A DNA stretch of 10,617 bases, taken from contig CAMDLJ010000058.1 in assembly GCA_945901665.1 (NCBI GenBank), positions 1-10,617 on the forward strand. The letters run 5' to 3'. A model generated the notes under the pieces. It was not told the DNA's origin, ran no database searches, and saw only the letters and a list, made by a program, of their open reading frames with translations. Position 1 is the stretch's first letter. Every line of letters begins with the position of its first letter. Below, in pieces: positions 1-7,347 of this stretch. This stretch comes from Bordetella parapertussis (lineage in GTDB: Bacteria > Pseudomonadota > Gammaproteobacteria > Burkholderiales > Burkholderiaceae). Both the position numbers and the translations under genes were made by a program.

Positions 1-80
1 ATCGCGCAGACGACCGCGCTCGTGCAGTGGCGAAAAACGTCAGCGGCGTGGCCATCACTGGCCGTGTTGCATCCATGCTT

Positions 81-108
81 GTTGGCTGGAAAAGGCCTGA
101 GAGCCAAC
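81..108. repeat. 7 bp inverted repeat downstream of the MAPEG gene
   Basis: GTTGGCT at 81-87 is matched exactly by AGCCAAC at 102-108, leaving a 14-base loop. It lies 13-40 bases beyond the stop codon of the minus-strand MAPEG gene, where a terminator would be expected. No run of T follows the stem on either strand, so it is not a canonical intrinsic terminator; it may be a weak or Rho-assisted 3' end, or chance. The rest of 1-120 shows open frames on both strands but nothing recognisable, and I assign no gene there. Confidence 0.3.
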
Positions 109-120
109 TTGCATGGGTCC

Positions 121-504
121 TCAAAGGGCGAGCGCAGACCCGTACAAAGCGATTGAGCAGGCCATGGCCACGCCCCACACCACAGAGCGCAGGCTGGCTT
201 TGTCAGTGATGTAGAAATAAATATAGGCCAGGCGCGCCAGCACAAACACGACCGCCAAGGCCTGGATGCGCATGGCATCCACCTGGGCCAAGCTGGCCAC
301 GATCACCCCCACCGCAAAAAACGGAAAGGCTTCAAAAGCGTTGGCTTGCGCCGCATTGGCGCGCGACCGGGCCCCGCTTTGTTGCGCCAACCATTGGCGC
401 GGGTTGTGGTTGTCGTAATGGGCAAAGCCCCACTTGGCCACGGCCGTGGCCAGCAAGGGCATCAAACCCGCCATCAACAGGCAAGCAATCGAGTTGGTGG
501 ACAT
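121..504 (-). CDS. MAPEG family membrane protein
   Basis: This is a 127-residue integral membrane protein of the MAPEG family (membrane-associated proteins in eicosanoid and glutathione metabolism). Hydrophobic segments fall at about residues 4-24, 59-75, 80-98 and 106-125, which gives the usual four-helix topology. The family signature is clear at about 46-62 (RSRANAAQANAFEAFPFF), followed by a charged turn and LRSVVWGV near 105-112. The length matches bacterial MAPEG proteins of about 130 residues. I chose the ATG at 502-504 because AAAGG lies ten bases before it and the protein then begins directly with helix 1; the longer reading upstream overlaps the amidase gene and is proline- and tryptophan-rich nonsense. 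It lies 70 bp after the amidase on the same strand and may be co-transcribed. Most bacterial members are uncharacterised, so glutathione-dependent activity is not implied. Confidence 0.9.
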   Translation of the reverse strand: MSTNSIACLLMAGLMPLLATAVAKWGFAHYDNHNPRQWLAQQSGARSRANAAQANAFEAFPFFAVGVIVASLAQVDAMRIQALAVVFVLARLAYIYFYITDKASLRSVVWGVAMACSIALYGSALAL

Positions 505-574
505 CACAGTGGTGCCTTTCGGTTCAGGATTCAAAGAAGGGTTGAGTGAATTTGGGGGGCCGCTGACCAGTGCT

Positions 575-1930
575 TTAAACCAGGGCCAAGGCTGACTCCA
601 CGGCCTTGGCCAGGCCCAACAATTCAGCATCGTGGCCGTTGGCGCGCGCGAGCATCAGGCCCACGGGCAAGTCGCCTGGCGCTTGGCAGGGCAAGCTGAT
701 GGCGCACCCGTCCCAGTAATTGATGGCAAAGGTGTTGCGCAGCAGCAGTCGGTTGGCAGCAAAAAAGGCGGTATCGCTGGCGCAGGTGATGTCAATGGCC
801 GGAGCCACCATCGGCACGGTGGGGCAGATCACGGCATCAAAGCTTTGCAGGGCGCGGTTGGATCGGCCAATCCAGGCTTGGCGCTGGTCGATCATGGTCA
901 GGTAATCGGCCGCGCTCACCCCTTGACCGAGCGCCATGCGCTGGGCCACCCGCTGGTCAAAGCGCACCCCATCGGCGGCCAAGCGGTGGCGGTGGGCAGC
1001 GTAAGCCTCGACCGGCGAGAAACCACCTGGGGCATTCAGGGTGGCGATTTCGCCCAGTTCGGACCAGGCCACCTCCTCGATCAGGGCGCCCGCGGCCGAC
1101 AAGCGCGACAAGGAACGCTCAAAAGCAGCTGCCACATGGGCATCGAGTTCGTCTTGCATGAGGGTGGTGGGCACGGCCAAGCGCAAGCCCTTGACCGATT
1201 GCTGGCGAATGCTCAACGCTTGGCCACTCAGCACCGCGTCGATCAGCCACGCGTCGTCAACGCTTCGGGTGATCGCACCTACGGTGTCGAGCGAGCGCGC
1301 CAACTCCATCGCCCCTTGGCGCGTCACCCGCGATTGGCTGCCTTTGAATCCCACCAGGCCACACAAGGCCGCGGGTATGCGCAAGGAGCCACCGGTGTCA
1401 GAGCCCAAGCCTGCCACGGCCAAACCCAAGCCCACCGACACGGCAGCGCCGGACGAGGACCCGCCAGGAATGCGCGCCAGCGTGGCGTCTGTCGGGTTGG
1501 CGGGCGTGCCCCAATGCGGGTTGTAGCCCACGCCAGAAAAGGCAAATTCGCTCATATTGGTTTTGCCCAGCAGGGCGGCACCGCTGGCGCGCAACTGAGC
1601 CACGGGCGGCGCATCTTGCGTGGCTGGGGCTTCGCTGGCACACACCACACTGCCCGAGGTGGTGGTCTCGCCGGCCACATCGAACAAGTCTTTGATGGTG
1701 ACGGGCAAGCCCGCCAAAAGCCCCAAACGCACACCACTGCGCCGCTGCGCGTCGGCGTGGCGCGCACTGGCCAGGGCCGATTCGGCCCAGAGACGGGTAA
1801 ACACATGGGCCGCCGCTGGCTGGGCGGCCAGGGCCAAAGACTGCTCGACCCAAGCCTCGCAAGTGGTGTGACCATGGGTCAAAGCCTGCTGCAAACGGGT
1901 CACATCGGATGATCTGGAGGGTTGGGCCAT
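575..1930 (-). CDS. amidase (amidase signature family)
   Basis: This 451-residue cytoplasmic hydrolase belongs to the amidase signature family, which cleaves carboxamide bonds with a Ser-cisSer-Lys triad. The triad is visible. Lys80 lies in LPVTIKDLFDVAGE, the cis-serine is Ser158 in IPGGSSSGAAVS, and the nucleophile is Ser182 in GSDTGGSLRIPA. The 24-residue spacing between the two serines is the same as in characterised members such as FAAH and malonamidase E2. Ordered family motifs continue with CGLVGFKGS near 190-198 and CPTVPMVAPA in the C-terminal half. The ATG at 1928-1930 was chosen because a GAG lies about eight bases upstream and the start falls 31 bp after the phhB stop; the longer reading overlaps phhB. 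The substrate cannot be read from the sequence. A GatA role is unlikely because no gatC or gatB is adjacent. A general amidase or an amide/urea-derivative hydrolase is as far as I would go. Confidence 0.9.
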   Translation of the reverse strand: MAQPSRSSDVTRLQQALTHGHTTCEAWVEQSLALAAQPAAAHVFTRLWAESALASARHADAQRRSGVRLGLLAGLPVTIKDLFDVAGETTTSGSVVCASEAPATQDAPPVAQLRASGAALLGKTNMSEFAFSGVGYNPHWGTPANPTDATLARIPGGSSSGAAVSVGLGLAVAGLGSDTGGSLRIPAALCGLVGFKGSQSRVTRQGAMELARSLDTVGAITRSVDDAWLIDAVLSGQALSIRQQSVKGLRLAVPTTLMQDELDAHVAAAFERSLSRLSAAGALIEEVAWSELGEIATLNAPGGFSPVEAYAAHRHRLAADGVRFDQRVAQRMALGQGVSAADYLTMIDQRQAWIGRSNRALQSFDAVICPTVPMVAPAIDITCASDTAFFAANRLLLRNTFAINYWDGCAISLPCQAPGDLPVGLMLARANGHDAELLGLAKAVESALALV

Positions 1931-1961
1931 GGTTTTCTCAATGGGTAAGACAGACAGGGGC

Positions 1962-2246
1962 TCACAAGGCATGGATGCGCCGGGCCAAATCCAGATCACG
2001 CTGAGTCACGCCGCCCGCATCGTGCGAATGCAAACGCATCGACACCCGGTTGTATGACTGGGACCAGTCGGGGTGGTGGTCCATGGCTTGGGCCAGCAAA
2101 GCCACTTGGGTGACAAATCCAAAAGCCTGAACAAAATCGGTGAACTGCCAGTCGCGGGCCAAGCAGGGTGGTTGGGTCTGGTGGGTCCAACCCGGCACGG
2201 TGGCCAATGCGGCTTGGATATCGGCGTCGTTCAGAGCAGTGGTCAT
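1962..2246 (-). CDS. phhB: 4a-hydroxytetrahydrobiopterin dehydratase (PCD/DCoH)
   Basis: This 94-residue pterin-4a-carbinolamine dehydratase removes water from 4a-hydroxytetrahydropterin to give quinonoid dihydropterin, which recycles the pterin cofactor of aromatic amino acid hydroxylases. The diagnostic block MDHHPDWSQSYNRVSMRLHSHDAGG covers residues 55-79, quoted here as its key parts: His57 and His58 in DHHPDW, and His75 in HSHDAGG, the active-site histidines of the family. The length fits the family. The ATG at 2244-2246 gives the usual N-terminus, but no convincing Shine-Dalgarno sequence precedes it; a perfect 12 bp tandem repeat ends five bases upstream instead. No phenylalanine hydroxylase gene (phhA) is in the window, so the partner is either elsewhere or the enzyme serves another pterin. 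It lies 80 bp after sixA and 31 bp before the amidase. Confidence 0.95.
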   Translation of the reverse strand: MTTALNDADIQAALATVPGWTHQTQPPCLARDWQFTDFVQAFGFVTQVALLAQAMDHHPDWSQSYNRVSMRLHSHDAGGVTQRDLDLARRIHAL

Positions 2247-2251
2247 GGTTG

Positions 2252-2275
2252 GTGTCGCGATGTGTGTCGCGATGT
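2252..2275. repeat. perfect 12 bp tandem repeat at the phhB start
   Basis: GTGTCGCGATGT occurs twice head to tail (2252-2263 and 2264-2275) without mismatch. Read on the coding strand, the two copies end five bases before the phhB ATG and occupy the place where a ribosome binding site would be expected. The repeat looks like a recent slippage duplication of part of the leader. Confidence 0.85.
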
Positions 2276-2277
2276 TT

Positions 2278-2305
2278 CAGGGCAGACCATTGTGCCAAAG
2301 CCCTG
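2278..2305. repeat. inverted repeat between sixA and phhB
   Basis: CAGGGC (2278-2283) and GCCCTG (2300-2305) form a six-pair stem with a 16-base loop in the sixA-phhB gap. No T-run follows on the minus strand, so it is at best a weak structure in the transcript and not a demonstrated terminator. Confidence 0.25.
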
Positions 2306-2326
2306 GCAAGGCCATTCTCTGCGGGC

Positions 2327-2788
2327 TTATAAAAATTCAGGCGACTGCACGCACATCAAAACGGTTTGGGACACGCCATCTCGCTGGCGCGAGCGCAGCC
2401 ACCACACCGAGCCTTTGCGCACGCTCAGGCCCGACTCGGGCACGTTCAAAGCCAGGGCCAGGATCTGCCCCAACCAAGGCTGATGCCCCACCAACAAGGT
2501 GGGCGTTTTTTGGGCCGGCCAATGCACCAAATTGAGCAGTTGTTCGGCCTGGCCATCGGGAGACAACTCTTCACGCACTTTGTACTTGCGCCCCAAGCAC
2601 AAAACGGTTTGCTCGCACCGCCTGGCCGGGCTGCTCAGGATGCGGGTGCTTTCTGGCAGTTGGCGCTCTAACCACTGGGCCATGCGCAGGGCTTGTTTTT
2701 CACCTCGGGGGGTGAGTTGGCGCTCTGCATCGCTGCCCCCGGGTGCGGCTTCTTCGGCCTCGGCGTGGCGCCACAAAATGAGGTCCAT
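2327..2788 (-). CDS. sixA: phosphohistidine phosphatase SixA-like
   Basis: This 153-residue histidine phosphatase belongs to the branch-2-like SixA group of the phosphoglycerate mutase superfamily. In E. coli SixA removes phosphate from phosphohistidine of phosphotransfer proteins such as NPr or ArcB. The catalytic RH motif sits at the very N-terminus (Arg7-His8 in LILWRHAEA), as in SixA. Conserved elements follow in order: LTPRGEKQA near 25-33, SSPARRCEQT near 52-61, and the second catalytic histidine His102 in LLVGHQPWLG. The length matches SixA proteins of about 150-160 residues. The ATG lies 3 bp after the ppk stop, with AAGG eight bases upstream inside the end of ppk, so translation is probably coupled to ppk. 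The pairing with PPK1, an enzyme that works through a phosphohistidine, is suggestive, but the substrate here is unknown. Confidence 0.92.
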   Translation of the reverse strand: MDLILWRHAEAEEAAPGGSDAERQLTPRGEKQALRMAQWLERQLPESTRILSSPARRCEQTVLCLGRKYKVREELSPDGQAEQLLNLVHWPAQKTPTLLVGHQPWLGQILALALNVPESGLSVRKGSVWWLRSRQRDGVSQTVLMCVQSPEFL

Positions 2789-2791
2789 GGG

Positions 2792-4867
2792 TCAAGCCTT
2801 GTCTTGGTAACGCGCCATCAAAGCTTTTTGGGCACTGAGCACAGGCGGTGCGCTGCCTTTGGCCAGGTCGATGTAGTTGCCATCGGCTTGCAGGCTCCAG
2901 GCGTTGGCGGTGTCGTGCAAATAAGCGACCAAACACTCGTCAATGATGCGCTGGCGCAAGACCGGGTCATTGATCGGCCAAGCCAACTCGACGCGGCGCA
3001 ACATGTTGCGGTTCATCCAATCGGCACTGGAGAGGTACAAGGACTCGTCCTCGCCACAACGGAAATAGAACACCCGGGAATGCTCCAAAAAGCGCCCAAT
3101 CACCGAGCGCACCTGGATGTTGTCGGTGTGGCCGGGCACTTGGGCGGGCAAGATGCATGCGCCACGCACGATCAGGTCGATCTTGACCCCGGCACGGCCT
3201 GCCGCCATCAGGGCGCGAACCAGGTCTTCATCGGTGAGGGCGTTCATTTTGGCCACCAAGCGGGTGGACACGCCCGCTTGTGCGGCCTGGGTCAATTGCT
3301 CAATTTTGTCCAGCAAACGGCGCTGCAAATGAAAGGGTGCCACCCACAGTTGGTGCAGGCGTGGCGGACGGTTTTGGCTGGCGAGCAGGCCAAACACACT
3401 TTCGACCTCGGCGGTGAGCGCGTTGTCTGCGCTCAAATGGCTGATGTCGGTGTACAGCTTGGCGGTTTTGGGGTTGTAGTTGCCCGTGGACAGGTGCACA
3501 TAACGCCGAATGTGCGCCCCCTCGCGCCGGCTGATGAGCATCATCTTGGCGTGGGTTTTCAGGCCCACCACACCGTACACCACTTGGGCGCCGATGCGCT
3601 CGAGCTTTTCGGCCCAATTGATGTTGGCTTCTTCGTCAAAACGCGCCTTGAGCTCCACCACCACCGTGACCTCGATGCCGCGGCGCACCGCTTCGGTGAG
3701 CAAGTCCATCATGGCCGAATCCGTGCCCGTGCGGTAAATGGTTTGCTTGATGGCCAACACCTGCGGGTCGTGCACGGCTTCGCGCAAAAAAGCCAACACC
3801 CCGTCAAAGCTCTCAAAGGGTTGGTGAAACAACATGTCGCCTTTTTTGCGCAATTGCTCAAACACCGACCCGCGAGAAACCATCTGGACCGGGAAGCTGG
3901 CGCGGTAGGGCGCAAACAGCAACTTAGGCTTATCGATCAGATCGATCAATTGGTTCAAGCGCACCAGGTTCACGGGGCCATGCACCCGGTACAAGGCTTC
4001 GCTTGGCAGTTCAAACTGCTGCAGCAAAAAATCGGACAAAAAGGCTGAACACCCCGACGACACTTCCAAGCGCACGGCAGCGCCATAGTTGCGGTGCTGT
4101 AAGCCTTGGCGCAAGGCGGTGCGCAGGTTTTGCACGTCTTCAGAGTCCAAGGCCAAATCTGAATGGCGGGTGACACGAAATTGGGAAAACTGCCCCACCA
4201 CACGACCGGGAAACAAATCGCTCAAATGGGAGCGGATGACGCTGGACAAAGAGACAAATAAACTTCGTTTGCCCGCCAACTTGTCGGGCATGCGGATGAC
4301 GCGGGGCAATACCCGGGGCACCTTGACAATGGCAATTTCGTTCTCACGCCCAAAGGCGTCTTTGCCCGATAAACGCACAATGAAATTGAGCGATTTGTTG
4401 GCCACCTGGGGGAACGGATGGGACGGGTCCAAGCCCACCGGGGTGAGCAGGGGCTTCACATGGTTTTGAAAATACGACTTGACCCACTGCTGCTGAGCTT
4501 GGTTGCGCTCGTTGTGCGGCAGGATGTAGATGCCACTTTTGGCAAAGGCCGGCAACAAAGACTCGTTGTACAACTGGTATTGCTCATCGACCAAAGCGTG
4601 GGCACGCTCGCTGATGCGGGCATGGCTGTGCGGACTGTAGGACCCTGCATGCTTGCCTTGGCGCGAAGCACTCAAGTGCAATTCGGCACGCACTTCAAAA
4701 AATTCATCCAAATTGGAGGAAACGATGCACAAATAACGCAAACGCTCCAACAATGGGACATCGGTGCGCCGGGCCCAGTCCAACACCCGCAGGTTAAATC
4801 GCAAGATGCTCTCGTCGCGGTCAAGCAACGGCAAAGGGTCAGCGCGGTCTGGGGTAGGTGGGTTCAC
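2792..4867 (-). CDS. ppk: polyphosphate kinase 1
   Basis: This 691-residue PPK1 (E. coli 688) reversibly transfers the gamma phosphate of ATP to inorganic polyphosphate via an autophosphorylated histidine. The N-domain begins with LLDRDESILRFNLRVLDWA and SSNLDEFFEVR near 50-60. The middle domain is followed by two phospholipase-D-like catalytic domains. Phospho-acceptor His439 lies in LKTHAKM (E. coli His435), with His458 in VHLSTGNYNPKTAK (E. coli His454) and His596 in RFLEHSRVF (E. coli His592). Arginines in IYRTGTD and KARFDEEA fit the magnesium-binding sites. The start is GTG at 4865-4867: an in-frame stop lies three codons upstream and no ATG occurs early. No clear Shine-Dalgarno sequence is visible, so initiation may be weak. 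A Pho box 61 bases upstream suggests PhoB activation. sixA follows after 3 bp; no ppx or pst gene is adjacent. Confidence 0.98.
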   Translation of the reverse strand: MNPPTPDRADPLPLLDRDESILRFNLRVLDWARRTDVPLLERLRYLCIVSSNLDEFFEVRAELHLSASRQGKHAGSYSPHSHARISERAHALVDEQYQLYNESLLPAFAKSGIYILPHNERNQAQQQWVKSYFQNHVKPLLTPVGLDPSHPFPQVANKSLNFIVRLSGKDAFGRENEIAIVKVPRVLPRVIRMPDKLAGKRSLFVSLSSVIRSHLSDLFPGRVVGQFSQFRVTRHSDLALDSEDVQNLRTALRQGLQHRNYGAAVRLEVSSGCSAFLSDFLLQQFELPSEALYRVHGPVNLVRLNQLIDLIDKPKLLFAPYRASFPVQMVSRGSVFEQLRKKGDMLFHQPFESFDGVLAFLREAVHDPQVLAIKQTIYRTGTDSAMMDLLTEAVRRGIEVTVVVELKARFDEEANINWAEKLERIGAQVVYGVVGLKTHAKMMLISRREGAHIRRYVHLSTGNYNPKTAKLYTDISHLSADNALTAEVESVFGLLASQNRPPRLHQLWVAPFHLQRRLLDKIEQLTQAAQAGVSTRLVAKMNALTDEDLVRALMAAGRAGVKIDLIVRGACILPAQVPGHTDNIQVRSVIGRFLEHSRVFYFRCGEDESLYLSSADWMNRNMLRRVELAWPINDPVLRQRIIDECLVAYLHDTANAWSLQADGNYIDLAKGSAPPVLSAQKALMARYQDKA

Positions 4868-4927
4868 AGCGGTTCAGTCAAGCACACAGTTGAGCGGATG
4901 ATCTTAATTGGCACGTTCATATAATTT

Positions 4928-4945
4928 ATGACATAAATATGACGA
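4928..4945 (-). promoter_or_regulatory. Pho box upstream of ppk-sixA
   Basis: On the minus strand this site reads TCGTCAT-ATTT-ATGTCAT: two direct 7-mers 11 bp apart, separated by a four-base AT spacer. Compared with the PhoB consensus CTGTCATAWAWCTGTCAY it matches at 14 of 18 positions. It lies in the only markedly AT-rich stretch of the window and is oriented towards ppk, 61 bases from its GTG. No convincing -10 hexamer is found at the ideal distance; TTAAGAT farther downstream is the nearest candidate. PhoB control of ppk is established in E. coli and several other proteobacteria; here it is inferred from sequence alone. Confidence 0.6.
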
Positions 4946-5013
4946 AATGTAACATGAGTGAAACAATGCCCTGATCGCCACTCGGCGGTTTGACCAGCGC
5001 CTATGGACGGTGC

Positions 5014-5044
5014 GGCCCAGACAGACAGTTCCTTGGGATGGGCC
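5014..5044. repeat. inverted repeat after glmM
   Basis: GGCCCA (5014-5019) and TGGGCC (5039-5044) can form a six-pair stem with a 19-base loop, 36-66 bases beyond the glmM stop codon. No T-run follows on the minus strand, so it is not a canonical intrinsic terminator, though it lies where the ftsH-folP-glmM transcript might end. Confidence 0.25.
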
Positions 5045-5079
5045 AGAAGGCGCTCGACCCGCACTTTTGTCGATGCCCG

Positions 5080-6414
5080 TTATGTCTGCGGCAAGGTTTT
5101 CACCATGCGTTGGGCCAAAGCCAAAGAGCGCTGTGCGTCTGAGGACTCCACCATGATGCGCAGCAGCGGCTCGGTGCCGCTGGGACGCACCAGCACCCGG
5201 CCTTGGTCGCCCAACTCGGCCTGCACACGCGCGATTTCATTGTGCAAAGGGGTGTGGGCCGTCCAATCAAACCCCTTGGGCGTACGCACATTGAGCAAAG
5301 TTTGGGGAAACAAAGTCACCCCATTCAGAATTTGGGCCAAGCTTTTGCGCTGGTTCACGCACGCTTGCAGGACTTGCAAGGCGCTGACCATGCCGTCGCC
5401 GGTGCTGTGCTTGTCCAAGGCCAATAAATGGCCCGAACCCTCGCCCCCCAGGAGCCAACCGCGCGCTTCCAAAGCCTCGAGCACATAGCGGTCGCCCACC
5501 TTGGCGCGCACGACCTCCACCCCTTGGGCGCGCAAGGCCAGTTCCACCGCCATATTGGTCATCAAGGTGCCCACCACCCCTGGCAGGGGCAGACTTTGGC
5601 TCAACCGGTCTTGGGCCAGCACAAAGAGCAATTCATCGCCGTTGTACAAACGGCCCTGTGCGACCACCATATGCAAGCGATCGGCGTCACCGTCCAAAGC
5701 CACGCCATAGTCGGCGCCATGGGCCAATACCGCCGACACCATGGCCTCGGGGTGGGTGGCCCCCACACCTTGGTTGATGTTGAGACCGTCGGGCGCGCAG
5801 CCCATGGCCACCACCTCGGCCCCCAGTTCTTGGAACACTTTGGGGGCCACTTGGTAGGCCGCACCATGGGCGGCATCGACCACCAGCTTGAGGCCTTTGA
5901 GGCTGAGTTGGGCATCGACCGTGCTTTTGCAAAATTCAATGTAGCGGCCCGGCGCATCATCCAAGCGGCGCGCCTTGCCCAACTCTTGAGAGCTGACCCA
6001 TTGCGGGGGTTTTTGCAGCCGGGACTCCACGGCCAACTCCCATGCATCGGGCAACTTGCTGCCCAGGGGGTTGAAAAATTTGATCCCGTTGTCAGGATAT
6101 GGGTTGTGGCTGGCGCTGATCACCACCCCCAATTGGGCGCGCTGGGCGCGGGTGAGGTAGGCCACGGCTGGCGTGGGCAAGGGACCTAACAAAAGCACAT
6201 CCACCCCCGCCGAATTGAAGCCCGACTCCAAGGCCGACTCGAGCATGTAGCCCGAAATGCGGGTGTCTTTGCCAATCAAGACCTTGGGGCGGGGATGGTC
6301 TTGCTTGAGCACCTGGCCCACCGCGTGGGCGAGCATCAACACAAAGTCGGGCGTGATCGGGGCTTGGCCCACGGTGCCGCGAATGCCATCGGTTCCAAAA
6401 TACTGTCGGCTCAT
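5080..6414 (-). CDS. glmM: phosphoglucosamine mutase
   Basis: This 444-residue alpha-D-phosphohexomutase (E. coli GlmM 445) interconverts glucosamine 6-phosphate and glucosamine 1-phosphate, the step before GlmU on the way to UDP-GlcNAc for peptidoglycan and lipopolysaccharide. All four active-site blocks are present: the N-terminal FGTDGIRG near 6-13; the catalytic phosphoserine Ser102 in [13 protein letters not shown]; the metal loop DGDADR with Asp241, Asp243 and Asp245; the sugar-specificity loop GGEGSGH near 323-329; and the phosphate-binding loop RPSGTEP at 410-416. The ATG at 6412-6414 has a good GGAG eight bases upstream. It lies 28 bp after folP, and the folP-glmM order is widely conserved. 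The gene is followed by a 212 bp gap rather than another reading frame, so it probably ends the ftsH operon. Confidence 0.98.
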   Translation of the reverse strand: MSRQYFGTDGIRGTVGQAPITPDFVLMLAHAVGQVLKQDHPRPKVLIGKDTRISGYMLESALESGFNSAGVDVLLLGPLPTPAVAYLTRAQRAQLGVVISASHNPYPDNGIKFFNPLGSKLPDAWELAVESRLQKPPQWVSSQELGKARRLDDAPGRYIEFCKSTVDAQLSLKGLKLVVDAAHGAAYQVAPKVFQELGAEVVAMGCAPDGLNINQGVGATHPEAMVSAVLAHGADYGVALDGDADRLHMVVAQGRLYNGDELLFVLAQDRLSQSLPLPGVVGTLMTNMAVELALRAQGVEVVRAKVGDRYVLEALEARGWLLGGEGSGHLLALDKHSTGDGMVSALQVLQACVNQRKSLAQILNGVTLFPQTLLNVRTPKGFDWTAHTPLHNEIARVQAELGDQGRVLVRPSGTEPLLRIMVESSDAQRSLALAQRMVKTLPQT

Positions 6415-6442
6415 GGGTGGGTCTCCGAAATTTTATTCATCA

Positions 6443-7339
6443 TCAAACCGTGGCATTTGCAAGCCTGGCGGGTTGCGGGGTGGGTTGGGCCGCTTGCCAC
6501 ACCTTGACCGCGGCCAAAGTGTCGGCCACATCATGCACGCGCAGCACACGGGCCCCACGCTCTAGCGCCAACACGGCAGCAGCCACGCTGGGAACCACAC
6601 GTTGGTCGACGGCCAAATCGGTCACAGCACCCAGAGAAGATTTGCGCGACCAGCCCAACAACAAGCCGTGGCCCAGGTCCAGCAGTTCTGCTTGGTGCGC
6701 CAACAGCTCAAAGTTTTGGGCCACGGTTTTGCCAAAGCCAATGCCGGGGTCGAGCATGATGCGCTCGCGCACCACACCCATCGCACCCAAGCGGCAGGCA
6801 TGGTGCTGCAAAAAATCCTTGACCACGCCCAAAGCGGCGCCCACCATGGGCTGCACTTGCATGGTGGCGGGCTCGGCGTGCATGTGCATCAGGCACACAC
6901 CGCATTGGCCATGTGCGGCCACCACCTCGGCCGCACCGGCTTGGCGCAAGGCCCAAATGTCGTTGATGATGTCGGCACCGGCGTCCAAAGCGGCTTGCAT
7001 CACCGCAGGTTTGCAGGTATCTACCGACACGGGTACCTGCCAGCCCACGGCGGCTTGGACCACGGCTTGGATGCGGGCCCATTCGGTATCGGCATCCACT
7101 GCTGCAGCACCAGGCCGGGAAGACTCACCACCAATATCCAACATCTGCGCGCCCTCGCGCAACAAGCGCTCTGCATGGGAGATGGCGGCTGCGGCATGGG
7201 GATGCTGGCCCCCATCGGAAAACGAGTCGGGCGTGACGTTGACGATGCCCATCACCCAAGGCTTGTCCAAGCTCAGGCGATACCGCGTGGTCTGCCAAAA
7301 AGACGCATGGGGCCGAAGCCCCATGTGGTGGTGATCCAT
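6443..7339 (-). CDS. folP: dihydropteroate synthase
   Basis: This 298-residue TIM-barrel enzyme condenses 6-hydroxymethyl-dihydropterin diphosphate with p-aminobenzoate to form dihydropteroate in folate synthesis; it is the sulfonamide target. Motifs appear in order: MGIVNVTPDSFSDGG (loop 1, Asn34), DIGGESSRPGA (loop 2, 68-78), VSVDT (Asp107), INDIWA (Asn126), LDPGIGFGKT (Asp197), GWSRKSSLG (Lys233) and RVHDV (Arg267, His269). The residues corresponding to the common sulfonamide-resistance sites, Phe40 in loop 1 and Pro76 in loop 2, look wild type. The ATG at 7337-7339 is 8 bp after the ftsH stop, which suggests translational coupling. A second in-frame ATG five codons later (7322-7324) could be the real start; neither has a strong Shine-Dalgarno sequence. 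The histidine-rich first residues precede the conserved barrel. Confidence 0.97.
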   Translation of the reverse strand: MDHHHMGLRPHASFWQTTRYRLSLDKPWVMGIVNVTPDSFSDGGQHPHAAAAISHAERLLREGAQMLDIGGESSRPGAAAVDADTEWARIQAVVQAAVGWQVPVSVDTCKPAVMQAALDAGADIINDIWALRQAGAAEVVAAHGQCGVCLMHMHAEPATMQVQPMVGAALGVVKDFLQHHACRLGAMGVVRERIMLDPGIGFGKTVAQNFELLAHQAELLDLGHGLLLGWSRKSSLGAVTDLAVDQRVVPSVAAAVLALERGARVLRVHDVADTLAAVKVWQAAQPTPQPARLANATV

Positions 7340-7347
7340 GCGCTGGC

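Noticed and set aside
27..209. Plus-strand frame of 60 codons at the left edge, and a possible minus-strand start ATGGCC at 50-55 running off the edge
   Set aside because: The plus frame continues antisense into the MAPEG gene. The minus frame has no ribosome binding site and too few codons in view to judge.
632..1912. Long plus-strand open frame of 426 codons opposite the amidase
   Set aside because: It is antisense to a gene with a complete catalytic triad; its protein is rich in His, Gly, Arg and Gln with no domain, as expected for the shadow of a GC-rich gene with few reverse-strand stops.
2693..4048. Plus-strand open frame of 451 codons opposite sixA and ppk
   Set aside because: It crosses two well-defined minus-strand genes and shows no motif; same explanation as a GC-rich shadow.
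4864..5064. Minus-strand 66-codon frame between glmM and ppk, beginning GTG and ending in a GTGA overlap with the ppk start
   Set aside because: The overlap looks attractive, but the second half runs through the AT-rich Pho box region, there is no ribosome binding site at the GTG, and the protein resembles nothing I know. A gene scrap in the first half remains possible.
5428..6189. Plus-strand open frame of 253 codons opposite glmM
   Set aside because: Antisense to an intact glmM, with His- and Gly-rich composition and no recognisable domain.
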